Below the pieces are notes generated by a model. It saw nothing but the letters and a program-made list of their open reading frames with translations. It searched no databases and had not been told where the DNA came from. DNA of 64,000 bases. Origin: Actinomyces sp. oral taxon 171 str. F0337. Lineage in GTDB: Bacteria > Actinomycetota > Actinomycetes > Actinomycetales > Actinomycetaceae. Positions within the stretch are counted from its first letter, which is position 1. Every line of letters begins with the position of its first letter. Positions 20,962 through 28,873 of this stretch are shown here, piece by piece. The DNA lies in assembly GCF_005696555.1 (NCBI RefSeq), contig NZ_CP040005.1:868001-932000 (forward strand), written 5' to 3'. The position numbers and the translations under genes are program-made.

Positions 20962-21834
20962 TCAGGCGAAGACGACGGTGCGGTGCCCGTTGAGCAGCAC
21001 CCGGTGCTCGGTGTGCCAGCGCACCGCCTGCGCCAGCACCCGGCGCTCGACGTCCTGGCCCTTGGCCTGCAGCATGGACACGGAGTCCTCGTGCCCGGCC
21101 CGCGTCACGTCCTGCTCGATGATCGGCCCCTCGTCGAGGTCCGCCGTCACGTAGTGCGCCGTCGCCCCGATGAGCTTGACCCCGCGCTCGTGCGCCTGGG
21201 CGTAGGGACGCGCCCCCTTGAAGGACGGCAGGAACGAGTGGTGGATGTTGATGACGCCCCCGTGCAGCCGCTCGCACAGGGTGGGGGAGAGGATCTGCAT
21301 GTAGCGGGCCAGCACCACCAGCTCGACGTCGAGGGAGTCCACCAGCCCCAGCAGCTCGGCCTCGGCGGCCTCCTTGGTCTCCTTGGTGACCGGGATGTGG
21401 TGGAAGGGCACCCCGTAGAACTCGGCAACGTCCCGCAGCGTCTCATGGTTGCCCACCACGCCGACGACGTCGACCGGCAGTCCCTGGCTGCGGGCCCGGA
21501 AGAGCAGGTCGGTCAGGCAGTGCCCCTCCTTGGAGACCATGATGAGGGTGCGCATGGCGCGCCCCACCTCGTCGAGGCTCCACTCCATCTCGTACTCGCC
21601 GGCCAGCTCGGCTAGGTCCTTCTCCAGCTCCACGCGCGGCACGGTGGTGAGCACCTGGACCCGCATGAAGAACAGGCCCGTGGAGGAGTCCCCGAACTGC
21701 TTGGACTCAGTGATGTTCCCACCGCGGCGCGCCAGCGTCCCGGTGACCGCGTGGACGATCCCCGGGCGGTCGGGGCAGGACAGGGACAGGACCAGGTGGG
21801 CGGCGGAGTCGGGTTGCGCCGTGGAGTGAGCCAT
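20962..21834 (-). CDS. purU: Formyltetrahydrofolate deformylase
   Basis: The product is 290 aa. It hydrolyses 10-formyl-THF to formate and THF, balancing one-carbon units and supplying formate for purine synthesis. The N-terminal ACT domain (LVLSLSCPDRPGIVHAVTG, NITESKQF) binds regulators in the family. The formyltransferase-like domain carries LARYMQILSP, INIHHSFLPSFKGA and the catalytic Asp region TADLDEGPIIEQDV. ATG 21834 lies 6 nt from TAGGCT (21846-21841 on this strand), consistent with leaderless transcription. glyA and folD are 3 kb away. Confidence 0.95.
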   Translation of the reverse strand: MAHSTAQPDSAAHLVLSLSCPDRPGIVHAVTGTLARRGGNITESKQFGDSSTGLFFMRVQVLTTVPRVELEKDLAELAGEYEMEWSLDEVGRAMRTLIMVSKEGHCLTDLLFRARSQGLPVDVVGVVGNHETLRDVAEFYGVPFHHIPVTKETKEAAEAELLGLVDSLDVELVVLARYMQILSPTLCERLHGGVINIHHSFLPSFKGARPYAQAHERGVKLIGATAHYVTADLDEGPIIEQDVTRAGHEDSVSMLQAKGQDVERRVLAQAVRWHTEHRVLLNGHRTVVFA

Positions 21835-21847
21835 GGCCTCAGCCTAA

Positions 21848-21893
21848 CCGGGACCGGCCCCCGCCGTAGAAACGGCTCAGGTGCCGGTCCCGG
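21848..21893 (-). terminator. Nested hairpin downstream of rpmJ
   Basis: An 11-bp perfect stem (21848-21858 with 21883-21893) encloses a second hairpin, GCCGT-AGAA-ACGGC (21863-21876 region). It follows the rpmJ stop in the direction of the ribosomal-protein cluster and lies just upstream of the purU promoter box. It probably ends the zinc-responsive transcript. Confidence 0.6.
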
Positions 21894-21925
21894 AGGATCC
21901 GTGTTCCTTGGGTTCCCGTCGTGGC

Positions 21926-22048
21926 TCAGCCCTGACGGGCCTTGAGGCGGGGGTTCTTCTTGTTGATGACGTAGGTGTGACCGCGGCGTCGGACCACCTT
22001 GGACCCCGGCTGCTTGGCCAGGGACCGGATCGAGGCACGAACCTTCAT
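21926..22048 (-). CDS. rpmJ: Ribosomal protein L36, cysteine-free paralogue
   Basis: The product is 40 aa and begins [20 protein letters not shown]. Canonical L36 binds zinc through three Cys and one His. All the cysteines are replaced here, so this is the C-minus form used when zinc is scarce. The end (NPRLKARQG) is the conserved 23S-binding tail. An AAGGAAAGGAG site precedes the ATG. It is the last gene of the five-gene cluster. Confidence 0.93.
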   Translation of the reverse strand: MKVRASIRSLAKQPGSKVVRRRGHTYVINKKNPRLKARQG

Positions 22049-22128
22049 GCCGGCTCCTTTCCTTCTTCGTGTCCAGTGATGGCGGTGAGAGGACGAGGGT
22101 GCAGGGCGGTGGCGCCCCGCCTGTGCAC

Positions 22129-22380
22129 CTACCGCTTGCGCTTGCCGTAGCGGCGCTCGAACTTCTCCACCCGGCCGGCCGTGTCCAGGATCTTGCCCTG
22201 GCCGGTCCAGAACGGGTGCGAGGCGCTGGAGACCTCGACGTCGTAGACCGGGTAGGTGTTGCCGTCCTCCCACTCGATGGTCTCCGACGACGTCAGGGTC
22301 GAACGGGTCAGGAAGGCGAAGCCGGCGGACTTGTCGCGAAAGACGATGGGCTGGTAGCTGGGGTGGATCCCAGGACGCAT
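22129..22380 (-). CDS. rpmE2: Ribosomal protein L31 type B
   Basis: The product is 83 aa, with [20 protein letters not shown] and [20 protein letters not shown]. Type B L31 lacks the zinc-binding CxxC pair of type A; no cysteine is present. In other bacteria it replaces zinc-binding L31 under zinc limitation. AAGGAGCT precedes the ATG. A 143-bp gap separates it from rpsN, with no obvious second Zur site. Confidence 0.95.
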   Translation of the reverse strand: MRPGIHPSYQPIVFRDKSAGFAFLTRSTLTSSETIEWEDGNTYPVYDVEVSSASHPFWTGQGKILDTAGRVEKFERRYGKRKR

Positions 22381-22523
22381 ACGAGCTCCTTGGATGGGTG
22401 AATGTGAGAACTGACGTGGTGAACGGGTGCCGGAGGCGGCGCTGCGAGAGGGTGGCTGCGGCTGCGTGACGCCGCACGCCCCGGCGGGTGCGGGCCCGCA
22501 GGCCCCGTCCCGCCCGTGCCCGC

Positions 22524-22829
22524 CTACCAGGAGGACTTGACGATGCCCGGCAGTTCGCCGCGCAGCGCCATCTCGCGGAAGCGCACCCGGGAGGTCCCGG
22601 TGACGCGCAGGTGCCCGCGTGGGCGACCGTCCACCGCGTCGCGCCGACGCAGACGAGTGGGGGAGGCGTCGCGGGGCAGCGCGTGCAGCGCCGCCATCGC
22701 CTCGTCGCGCTCGTCCTGGCTCAGGTGAGGGTTGACCGAGGCCCGCTTGAGCTCGGCGCGGCGCTCGGCGTAACGCTCCACCACCTGCTGGCGCCGCAGC
22801 TCGGCGGCGATCTTGGACTTCTTGGCCAT
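22524..22829 (-). CDS. rpsN: Ribosomal protein S14, long cysteine-free form
   Basis: The product is 101 aa, the size of the zinc-independent S14 class. Recognisable stretches are [34 protein letters not shown] and the conserved end [11 protein letters not shown]. The CxxC pairs of short S14 are absent. It overlaps rpmG by one base of the ATGA junction and is translationally coupled to it. Confidence 0.95.
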   Translation of the reverse strand: MAKKSKIAAELRRQQVVERYAERRAELKRASVNPHLSQDERDEAMAALHALPRDASPTRLRRRDAVDGRPRGHLRVTGTSRVRFREMALRGELPGIVKSSW

Positions 22830-23002
22830 CAGCGCGACTCCTTGTACTCCACGTGCCGGCGCACCACCGGATCGAACTTGCGCAGCACCAGCCGGTCGGG
22901 GGTGTTGCGGCGGTTCTTTCGGGTCACGTAGGTGTGGCCCGTGCCCGCGGTCGAGACCATCTTGATGATCGGCCGCAGGTCCTTGCCCTTCGCCCCGCTC
23001 AT
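22829..23002 (-). CDS. rpmG: Ribosomal protein L33, cysteine-free form
   Basis: The product is 57 aa and begins [20 protein letters not shown]. It continues with [20 protein letters not shown], the L33 signature, and ends VEYKESR. No cysteine is present, so the usual zinc ribbon is missing. Both ends overlap neighbours through ATGA junctions (rpmB upstream, rpsN downstream). It is too short for common ORF-length cut-offs. Confidence 0.93.
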   Translation of the reverse strand: MSGAKGKDLRPIIKMVSTAGTGHTYVTRKNRRNTPDRLVLRKFDPVVRRHVEYKESR

Positions 23003-23238
23003 GACAGCTTCTCCCCTCGGGCCAGCATCTGAGCCACGACGACGTCGATGCCCAGCTTGTCGATCGTGCGGATGCCCTTGGCGGACACCGTCAGGCGCAC
23101 GGTGCGTCCCAGGGACGGCACCCAGTAGCGCTTGCGCTGCAGGTTGGGATCCCAGCGCCGGGGCGTGCGCTTGTGGGAGTGAGAGACGGACCGGCCGAAG
23201 ACAGGCCGGGCCCCCGTGACTTGGCAGTAGGTGGTCAT
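22999..23238 (-). CDS. rpmB: Ribosomal protein L28, C-minus type
   Basis: The product is 79 aa: [20 protein letters not shown], then [20 protein letters not shown]. It has one cysteine and no CxxC pairs, the zinc-free version. The start is ATG 23238. An in-frame ATG at 23247 lies inside the -10 box and can be excluded if the transcript is leaderless. This is the first gene of the cluster, directly behind the Zur-like operator. Confidence 0.94.
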   Translation of the reverse strand: MTTYCQVTGARPVFGRSVSHSHKRTPRRWDPNLQRKRYWVPSLGRTVRLTVSAKGIRTIDKLGIDVVVAQMLARGEKLS

Positions 23239-23247
23239 GACGAGCAT

Positions 23248-23276
23248 GATATAAGAATGATTCTCAGTTTCGTCAA
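23248..23276 (-). promoter_or_regulatory. Zur-box promoter of the C-minus ribosomal cluster
   Basis: Reading the minus strand, a TTGACG -35 box (23276-23271) is followed by TGAGAATCATTCTTA (23266-23252). This is close to the actinobacterial Zur consensus TGAnAATnATTnTCA and near-palindromic. The -10 is TATATC (23253-23248) or TATCAT (23251-23246); the latter ends 7 nt before the rpmB ATG. Zur bound here would block RNA polymerase directly. The same box lies 28 bp before the divergent COG0523 gene and may control both. Confidence 0.85.
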
Positions 23277-23293
23277 CTCTGCTGGAGGACCTC

Positions 23294-24505
23294 GTGACCG
23301 ATCCCTCGGATGACTTTGCCGGCAACCGCGCTGACATCCCCGGCTCCCCGGCCGCAGCCGAAGGCCGGCACACCCTGGCCGTCATCGGCGCCGTCGACCC
23401 CGCGCTGCTGGACCTGGTCGACCTCTCCCTGGCCGGCCAGGACGCCGTCGTCATCCGCGCCGGGCTCCACTTCGGCGCCGACGACGATGCCGGCAGCAGT
23501 GACGCCGGCGACGACCTGGTCCGGCTCGTCAGCCACAGCTCGGCCGACGGCTTCGACGACGAACCGGTGCGCCTCGACGTCCCCATGCCCTACACCTGCC
23601 CCACCTGCTCCCTGCGGGAGGTCCTGGCCGCCGTCGCCCAGGACCGCGCCGCCCAGGAACCGGGCGGCACCACCGTCATCCTCCTGCCGGCGGCCATCGA
23701 GCTCGCCCACCTCCTGCCCGGCCTGGCCGAGGAGCTCGCCGGCACCTGGGTGAGACTGGCCGGAGCCGCCCACGTCCTGGACGCCACCACCGCCCTGGAC
23801 GAGCTCCTCGAGCACCGCCGGCTGAGCGCCTTCCCCGGCGACTGTCGCTGCACGGGCGCCGTCCACCTCACCAACCTCGGCTACGCCGACCTCGTCCTGG
23901 CCCTGGGACGCGACGAGAACCCGGCCGGCGCCGACCTCATCGAGCACCTGCGCCCCCACGACGCCCTCCTGCTCCCGGGGCTCGACGCGCCCCTCCTGGA
24001 GGCCCTCGCCTCCCTCACCCACGACACCGCCGCCTCCCTGAGCCGCATCCACCCCGCCACTACCAGCGCCTGGGGCGGCCCCGATGAGCACGGCGTGTGG
24101 ACCCTCGACCTCAGCGCCTCCCTGCCCTTCCACCCCGAGCGCCTGCGCTCCCTCGTCGTCGAGCTCGCAGGACAGGGCCTGTGCGCTCGCGGCTGCTTCT
24201 GGCTGCCCAGCCGCCCCGGCCGGGTCTGCACCTGGGAGGTCGCCGGGGGTGCTGTGAGCGTCGGCGACGCCGGAACCTGGGCGGAGGTCCCGGCCGCCCC
24301 CGCCGGTGCCGGCGACGACGCGTCCGCCGAGCCCCGCTGCCACCTCGTGGTCACCGGCGTGGGCGACGAGGGGATGCGCGAGCAGGTGCGCCGCGCCTTC
24401 TCCCGGATCCTCCTGCGCCCCGAGGAGATGGCCCAGGCCCTGGCCTGGATCGGCGCCGACGACGGCCTGGGCGACTGGTTCGGACAGGAGGACCAGGAGG
24501 GCTGA
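23294..24505 (+). CDS. COG0523 (CobW-like) protein without a P-loop
   Basis: The product is 403 aa and divergent from the zinc-free ribosomal cluster. The N-terminal region starts like a G3E GTPase strand ([20 protein letters not shown]), but where GxxGxGKT should be there is GAVDPALL, so nucleotide binding by a Walker A motif is not expected. The metal-binding CxCC loop of COG0523 is replaced by [11 protein letters not shown] (CPTC), and a second site, DCRCTG, follows. The C-terminal CobW_C domain is clear ([34 protein letters not shown], and the end GDWFGQ). Mycobacteria have a similar P-loop-less relative beside C-minus ribosomal genes, as far as I recall. GGAGGAC precedes GTG 23294. Confidence 0.8.
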   Translation: MTDPSDDFAGNRADIPGSPAAAEGRHTLAVIGAVDPALLDLVDLSLAGQDAVVIRAGLHFGADDDAGSSDAGDDLVRLVSHSSADGFDDEPVRLDVPMPYTCPTCSLREVLAAVAQDRAAQEPGGTTVILLPAAIELAHLLPGLAEELAGTWVRLAGAAHVLDATTALDELLEHRRLSAFPGDCRCTGAVHLTNLGYADLVLALGRDENPAGADLIEHLRPHDALLLPGLDAPLLEALASLTHDTAASLSRIHPATTSAWGGPDEHGVWTLDLSASLPFHPERLRSLVVELAGQGLCARGCFWLPSRPGRVCTWEVAGGAVSVGDAGTWAEVPAAPAGAGDDASAEPRCHLVVTGVGDEGMREQVRRAFSRILLRPEEMAQALAWIGADDGLGDWFGQEDQEG

Positions 24506-24611
24506 GCGCCCGCCCCCGTGGTGCGAGCCCTACCCCGAGGCGCCACAGCGCGGCACAGGACAACGCGGTGCGGCCCGGGACGGGCGCGGCCGCTCCCCGG
24601 CACGGTAGGGT

Positions 24612-24700
24612 GTCCCCGTCGCGACTGGCGCCGGGTGGATCACCACCGGGGAGCGGCACGAACACGACTCCGGGGTCGCCCGCCTGGGCCACGGATCGCC
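24612..24700 (+). ncRNA. ZTP (pfl) riboswitch upstream of glyA-folD
   Basis: The sequence matches the pfl motif by eye. GTCGCGACTGGCG (24618-24630) is followed by a GGTGG/CCACC hairpin and GGGGAGCG (about 24635-24656). After a variable linker comes the conserved pseudoknot half GCCCGCCTGGGCC (about 24678-24690). ZTP riboswitches sense ZMP/ZTP, which accumulates when 10-formyl-THF is short, and switch on folate and purine genes. Here the controlled genes would be glyA and folD, exactly the one-carbon supply genes. The glyA ATG lies about 60 nt beyond the motif. Confidence 0.85.
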
Positions 24701-24760
24701 CACCAGTGCGCGCACGCCGCCCGCTTCACCGTGGCGTGCGCCCCACACCTGAGGAGAGAC

Positions 24761-26071
24761 ATGACCGCGCAAGCCGTCACCCCGTCCCTGAACCAGCCGC
24801 TGGCCGAGCTCGACCCCGACATCGCCGAGGTCCTCACCGGTGAGCTCGCCCGCCAGCGCGAGACCCTGGAGATGATCGCCTCGGAGAACTTCGTTCCCCG
24901 GGCCGTCCTGGAGTGTCAGGGATCGGTCCTGACCAACAAGTACGCGGAGGGCTACCCAGGTCGCCGCTACTACGGCGGCTGCGAGGTCGTCGACGTCGCC
25001 GAGTCCCTGGCCATCGAGCGCGCCAAGGCCGTCTTCGACGCCGAGTGGGCCAACGTCCAGCCCCACTCCGGGGCCCAGGCCAACGCCGCCGTCCTCCACG
25101 CCCTGGCCACCCCCGGCGACACCCTCCTGGGCCTGTCCCTGGCCCACGGCGGACACCTCACCCACGGCATGAAGATCAACTTCTCCGGCAAGAACTACAA
25201 CGCCACCGCCTACGGCGTGGACGAGACCACCATGCGCATCGAGATGGACCAGGTGCGCGAGGCCGCCCTGCGTGAGCGCCCCTCGGTCATCATCGCTGGC
25301 TGGTCCGCCTACCCCCGCCACCTCGACTTCGCCGCCTTCCGCTCCATCGCCGACGAGGTCGGCGCCACTCTGTGGGTGGACATGGCCCACTTCGCCGGGC
25401 TCGTCGCCGCCGGCCTGCACCCCAACCCCGTCCCGCACGCCGACGTCGTGTCCACCACCGTCCACAAGACCTTGGGCGGGCCCCGCTCCGGCATGCTCCT
25501 GTCCAGCCGCGCCGAGCAGTGGGGCAAGAAGCTCAACTCCGCCGTCTTCCCCGGCCAGCAGGGCGGCCCCCTCATGCACGTCATCGCCGCCAAGGCCGTG
25601 GCCATGAAGATCGCCGGCACCGAGGAGTTCCGCGAGCGTCAGGAGCGCACCGTGCGTGGCGCCGCCATCATCGCCGAGCGCCTGGGGGCTGACGACGTCA
25701 AGGCCGCCGGCGTCAGCCTGGTCACCGGTGGCACCGACGTCCACCTGGTGCTGGTGGACCTGCGCGACTCCTCCCTGGACGGCCAGCAGGCAGAGGACCT
25801 CCTGCACACCGCCGGCATCACGGTCAACCGCAATGCCGTCCCCTTCGACCCGCGTCCCCCGCGCGTCACCTCCGGCCTGCGCATCGGCACTCCCGCCCTG
25901 GCCACCCGCGGCTTCGGGGAGGCCGAGTTCACCGAGGTCGCCGACATCATCGCCGCCACCCTCGTCCACGGCGCCGCCGGCACCGCCGACGACGAAACCC
26001 TGGCCGCCCTGCGCGCCCGCGTGCGCGCCCTGACCGACGCCTTCCCCCTCTACCCGGGGCTGGCCCAGTGA
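24761..26071 (+). CDS. glyA: Serine hydroxymethyltransferase
   Basis: The product is 436 aa. This PLP enzyme interconverts Ser + THF and Gly + 5,10-methylene-THF. The PLP lysine is Lys236 in [15 protein letters not shown]-terminal [20 protein letters not shown] and [15 protein letters not shown] are intact. A GAGGAGAG ribosome site sets the ATG at 24761; the frame upstream runs through the riboswitch and is not coding. It overlaps folD by 4 bp (GTGA). Confidence 0.97.
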   Translation: MTAQAVTPSLNQPLAELDPDIAEVLTGELARQRETLEMIASENFVPRAVLECQGSVLTNKYAEGYPGRRYYGGCEVVDVAESLAIERAKAVFDAEWANVQPHSGAQANAAVLHALATPGDTLLGLSLAHGGHLTHGMKINFSGKNYNATAYGVDETTMRIEMDQVREAALRERPSVIIAGWSAYPRHLDFAAFRSIADEVGATLWVDMAHFAGLVAAGLHPNPVPHADVVSTTVHKTLGGPRSGMLLSSRAEQWGKKLNSAVFPGQQGGPLMHVIAAKAVAMKIAGTEEFRERQERTVRGAAIIAERLGADDVKAAGVSLVTGGTDVHLVLVDLRDSSLDGQQAEDLLHTAGITVNRNAVPFDPRPPRVTSGLRIGTPALATRGFGEAEFTEVADIIAATLVHGAAGTADDETLAALRARVRALTDAFPLYPGLAQ

Positions 26072-26964
26072 GGGCCCCCTGGAACGGGGCGGCCCGGGTC
26101 CTGGACGGCAAGGCCACGGCCGCCGCCCTCAAGGCCGAGCTCAAGGAACGCGTCGCGGCGCTGCGCGAGCGCGGCGTCACCCCCGGCCTGGGCACGGTCC
26201 TGGTGGGGGAGGACCCCGGCAGCGTCAAGTACGTCGCCGGGAAGCACGCCGACTGCGCCGAGGTCGGCATCCTCTCCATCCGTGAGGACCTGCCGGCCAC
26301 CGCCACCCAGGCCGAGGTGGCCGCCGCCGTCGACCGCCTCAACGCCGATGACGCCTGCACCGGCTACATCGTCCAGCTCCCGCTGCCGGCGGGCGTGGAC
26401 ACCAACGCGATCCTGGAGCGCGTCGACCCGGCCAAGGACGCCGACGGCCTGCACCCCACCAACCTGGGGCGCCTGGTGCTGCGGGCCTCGGGGCCCATCG
26501 ACTCGCCCCTGCCCTGCACGCCGCGCGGCTGCATCGAGCTCATGGAGCGCCACGGCATCGACCTGGCCGGCCGCAACGTGTGCGTCGTCGGCCGCGGGGT
26601 CACGGTGGGCCGCTCCATCGGCCTGCTCCTGGGCCGCAAGGACGTCAACGCCACCGTGGACATCTGTCACACCGGCACCACGGATCTGGCCGAGCACATG
26701 CGCCGGGCCGACGTCGTCATCTCGGCGGCCGGCAGCCCCGGCATCATCACCCCGCAGATGGTCGCCCCCGGCGCGATCGTCCTGGACGTGGGCGTCTCGC
26801 GCATCGTCGACCCCGCCACCGGCAAGGGCCGCATCGCCGGTGACGTCGCCGACGGCGTCGACGAGGTGGCCTCCTGGCTCTCGCCCAACCCCGGCGGCGT
26901 GGGCCCCATGACCCGCGCCCTGCTGCTGGCCAACGTGGTCGAGACCGCGGAGCGCTCGCTCTGA
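26068..26964 (+). CDS. folD: Methylene-THF dehydrogenase / methenyl-THF cyclohydrolase
   Basis: The product is 298 aa. It converts 5,10-methylene-THF to 10-formyl-THF with NADP+. Recognisable elements are [14 protein letters not shown] with the catalytic Lys, [45 protein letters not shown], and the dinucleotide region [16 protein letters not shown]. The GTG start overlaps the glyA stop, so the two products are coupled. Both lie behind the ZTP riboswitch. Confidence 0.96.
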   Translation: MRAPWNGAARVLDGKATAAALKAELKERVAALRERGVTPGLGTVLVGEDPGSVKYVAGKHADCAEVGILSIREDLPATATQAEVAAAVDRLNADDACTGYIVQLPLPAGVDTNAILERVDPAKDADGLHPTNLGRLVLRASGPIDSPLPCTPRGCIELMERHGIDLAGRNVCVVGRGVTVGRSIGLLLGRKDVNATVDICHTGTTDLAEHMRRADVVISAAGSPGIITPQMVAPGAIVLDVGVSRIVDPATGKGRIAGDVADGVDEVASWLSPNPGGVGPMTRALLLANVVETAERSL

Positions 26965-27006
26965 GGGACGTCGCCGCTCGCCCGACCGGCCGATAATCTT
27001 GAGGTC

Positions 27007-28749
27007 ATGACGGACGAGTCCCACGGCGCCCATCCCTCCCATCCTGACCACCCCACCCATCCGGCTGAGTCGGCAGGCTCCCCGAGCTCCTCGGAGTCTG
27101 AACCGACTCAGCCGGAGGCGTGCCCGCCGCCCCCTGCGGACACGGCGCCTGAGTCGTCCTCGCCGGACGCGACCGGCTCCCAGGACCCGCGACCGGACCG
27201 CGGTGGCCTGCGACGGCGGACCCTCATCCTCGGTGCGGCCGGCGCCGGCTCTCTCATCGTGGGCGGAGCCATCCTGGTGCGCTGCACCACGGGGCGCCGG
27301 AGCTCACCGACACCCACGGCCACCGACTCGCCGGCCTCAGCCGCCTACCGCCCCGCCTACCACTACAGCCCCGCCACGGGGAACCTTGCCGACCCCAACG
27401 GCCTGGTTCTCTACGAGGGCGAGTACCACCTCTTCCACCAGCAGGACGGCACCTGGGGCCACGCGATCAGCTCGGACATGGTGCACTGGAAGCGCCAGGG
27501 GACGGCCCTGAAGCACGACGCGCAGGGCCTGGCCATGTCCGGCAGCTGCGTCGTCGACGGCGCCGACACCTCCGGCCTGGTCGCCGGCGGCGGCCTGGTC
27601 GCCGTCTACACCTCCACCGAGGGCGGTGAGGCCCAGTCCCTCGCCTACTCCACCGACCGGGGGAGGAGCTGGCGGCGCTTCTCCGGCAACCCCGTCATCC
27701 CCAACGACGGGCGCAAGGACTTCCGCGACCCCAAGGTCTTCTGGCACGAGGACTCCAAGGCCTGGATCATGATCGTCTCCGCCGGCGACCACGTCTCCCT
27801 GTTCCGCTCCACCGATCTCAAGGCCTGGACCCACGCCAGCGACTTCGGCCAGGGCGTCGGCTCTCACGCCGCCGTGTGGGAGTGCCCCGATCTCTTCCCC
27901 CTGACCGACTCCAGCGACGGCAGGACCCGCTGGGTCATGACCCTCTCGGTGGGTGCCAACGAGGAGACGGCGGGTTCCACCGCCCAGTACTTCATCGGCG
28001 ACTTCGACGGCTCCGTCTTCTTCCCCGAGGACCGCCAGACCCGCTTCACCGACGTCGGCCAGGACTTCTACGCCGCCCAGAGCTTCGAGCACGTCGAGGG
28101 TCGCCGCGTGTGGATGGCCTGGCTGGGCAACTGGAACTATCCCTACTCGCTTCCCACCGGCGACTGGCGCGGTGAGATGAGCATCCCGCGCGAGCTGTCC
28201 CTGACCACTGTTGGCGGCAAGCGCACCCTCGTGCAGAAGCCCGTCCCCGAGCTCGACGCGCTGCGCGGCAAGGCCACCGATCTCGCCGGCCTCAAGGCCA
28301 CCGACACGGTGACGGGGCTGGGTGCGGGTCGCACGGTCGAGATCGACCTGACCCTGGACGTCTCCCAGGCCTCTGAGGCCTGGCTGGGCCTGGCCCGCGG
28401 GGAGGTCAACGGCAAGACCCAGGAGGTTCGTGTCGGAGTCGACATCTCGACAGGCACCCTCTACCTCGACCGCACCGACGGCGGGCTCATACAGGTTGAC
28501 GGCAAGGATGAGGGGACCAGGACCGACTTCGCCCTGCGCAGGCAGACGCGGTACCGCCCCACCGGCTCCACGGTGCGTCTGCACCTCTACTTGGACCGCT
28601 CCAGCCTCGAGGTCTTCATCGACGACGGCGCCACCGTCGGCAGCCTCCTGGTCTTCACCGCCCCCTCCTGCCAGGAGATCGTCCTGGGGGCCAAGGGCAC
28701 GGCCACCATCACCTCCGGTAGCCTCACCCCACTGTCGGCCGCCCTGTAG
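27007..28749 (+). CDS. GH32 fructanase (levanase/inulinase type), membrane-anchored or Tat-exported
   Basis: The product is 580 aa. Catalytic GH32 residues are Asp129 (GNLADPNG, nucleophile), Asp241 (DFRDPKVF, transition-state stabiliser) and Glu292 (VWECPDLF, acid/base). A C-terminal beta-sandwich (about 430-575) is present. The first ~70 residues are Pro/Ser/Thr-rich and precede a twin-arginine-like LRRRTLILGAAGAG and a hydrophobic segment. That is unusual for a secreted enzyme and could give a signal anchor. No LPxTG was seen. ATG 27007 lies 7 nt after TAATCT (26994-26999). It is convergent with the levansucrase gene. Confidence 0.88.
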   Translation: MTDESHGAHPSHPDHPTHPAESAGSPSSSESEPTQPEACPPPPADTAPESSSPDATGSQDPRPDRGGLRRRTLILGAAGAGSLIVGGAILVRCTTGRRSSPTPTATDSPASAAYRPAYHYSPATGNLADPNGLVLYEGEYHLFHQQDGTWGHAISSDMVHWKRQGTALKHDAQGLAMSGSCVVDGADTSGLVAGGGLVAVYTSTEGGEAQSLAYSTDRGRSWRRFSGNPVIPNDGRKDFRDPKVFWHEDSKAWIMIVSAGDHVSLFRSTDLKAWTHASDFGQGVGSHAAVWECPDLFPLTDSSDGRTRWVMTLSVGANEETAGSTAQYFIGDFDGSVFFPEDRQTRFTDVGQDFYAAQSFEHVEGRRVWMAWLGNWNYPYSLPTGDWRGEMSIPRELSLTTVGGKRTLVQKPVPELDALRGKATDLAGLKATDTVTGLGAGRTVEIDLTLDVSQASEAWLGLARGEVNGKTQEVRVGVDISTGTLYLDRTDGGLIQVDGKDEGTRTDFALRRQTRYRPTGSTVRLHLYLDRSSLEVFIDDGATVGSLLVFTAPSCQEIVLGAKGTATITSGSLTPLSAAL

Positions 28750-28779
28750 GTGCACCGCAGGACGTGTCGACGACAAGGA

Positions 28780-28817
28780 GGCGGGGCCGCCGGAACTTCT
28801 GTTCCGACGGCCCCGCC
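28780..28817. terminator. 17-bp hairpin shared by fructanase and levansucrase genes
   Basis: The arms 28780-28796 and 28801-28817 pair with a single C-A mismatch around a TTCT loop. The hairpin lies between the convergent stops and can end both transcripts. Confidence 0.8.
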
Positions 28818-28873
28818 ATCGTCTCAGGGTGCTGCCGGGCACCGTGGTGCTCCGTCCTCGGCCCTGCCGGCAC

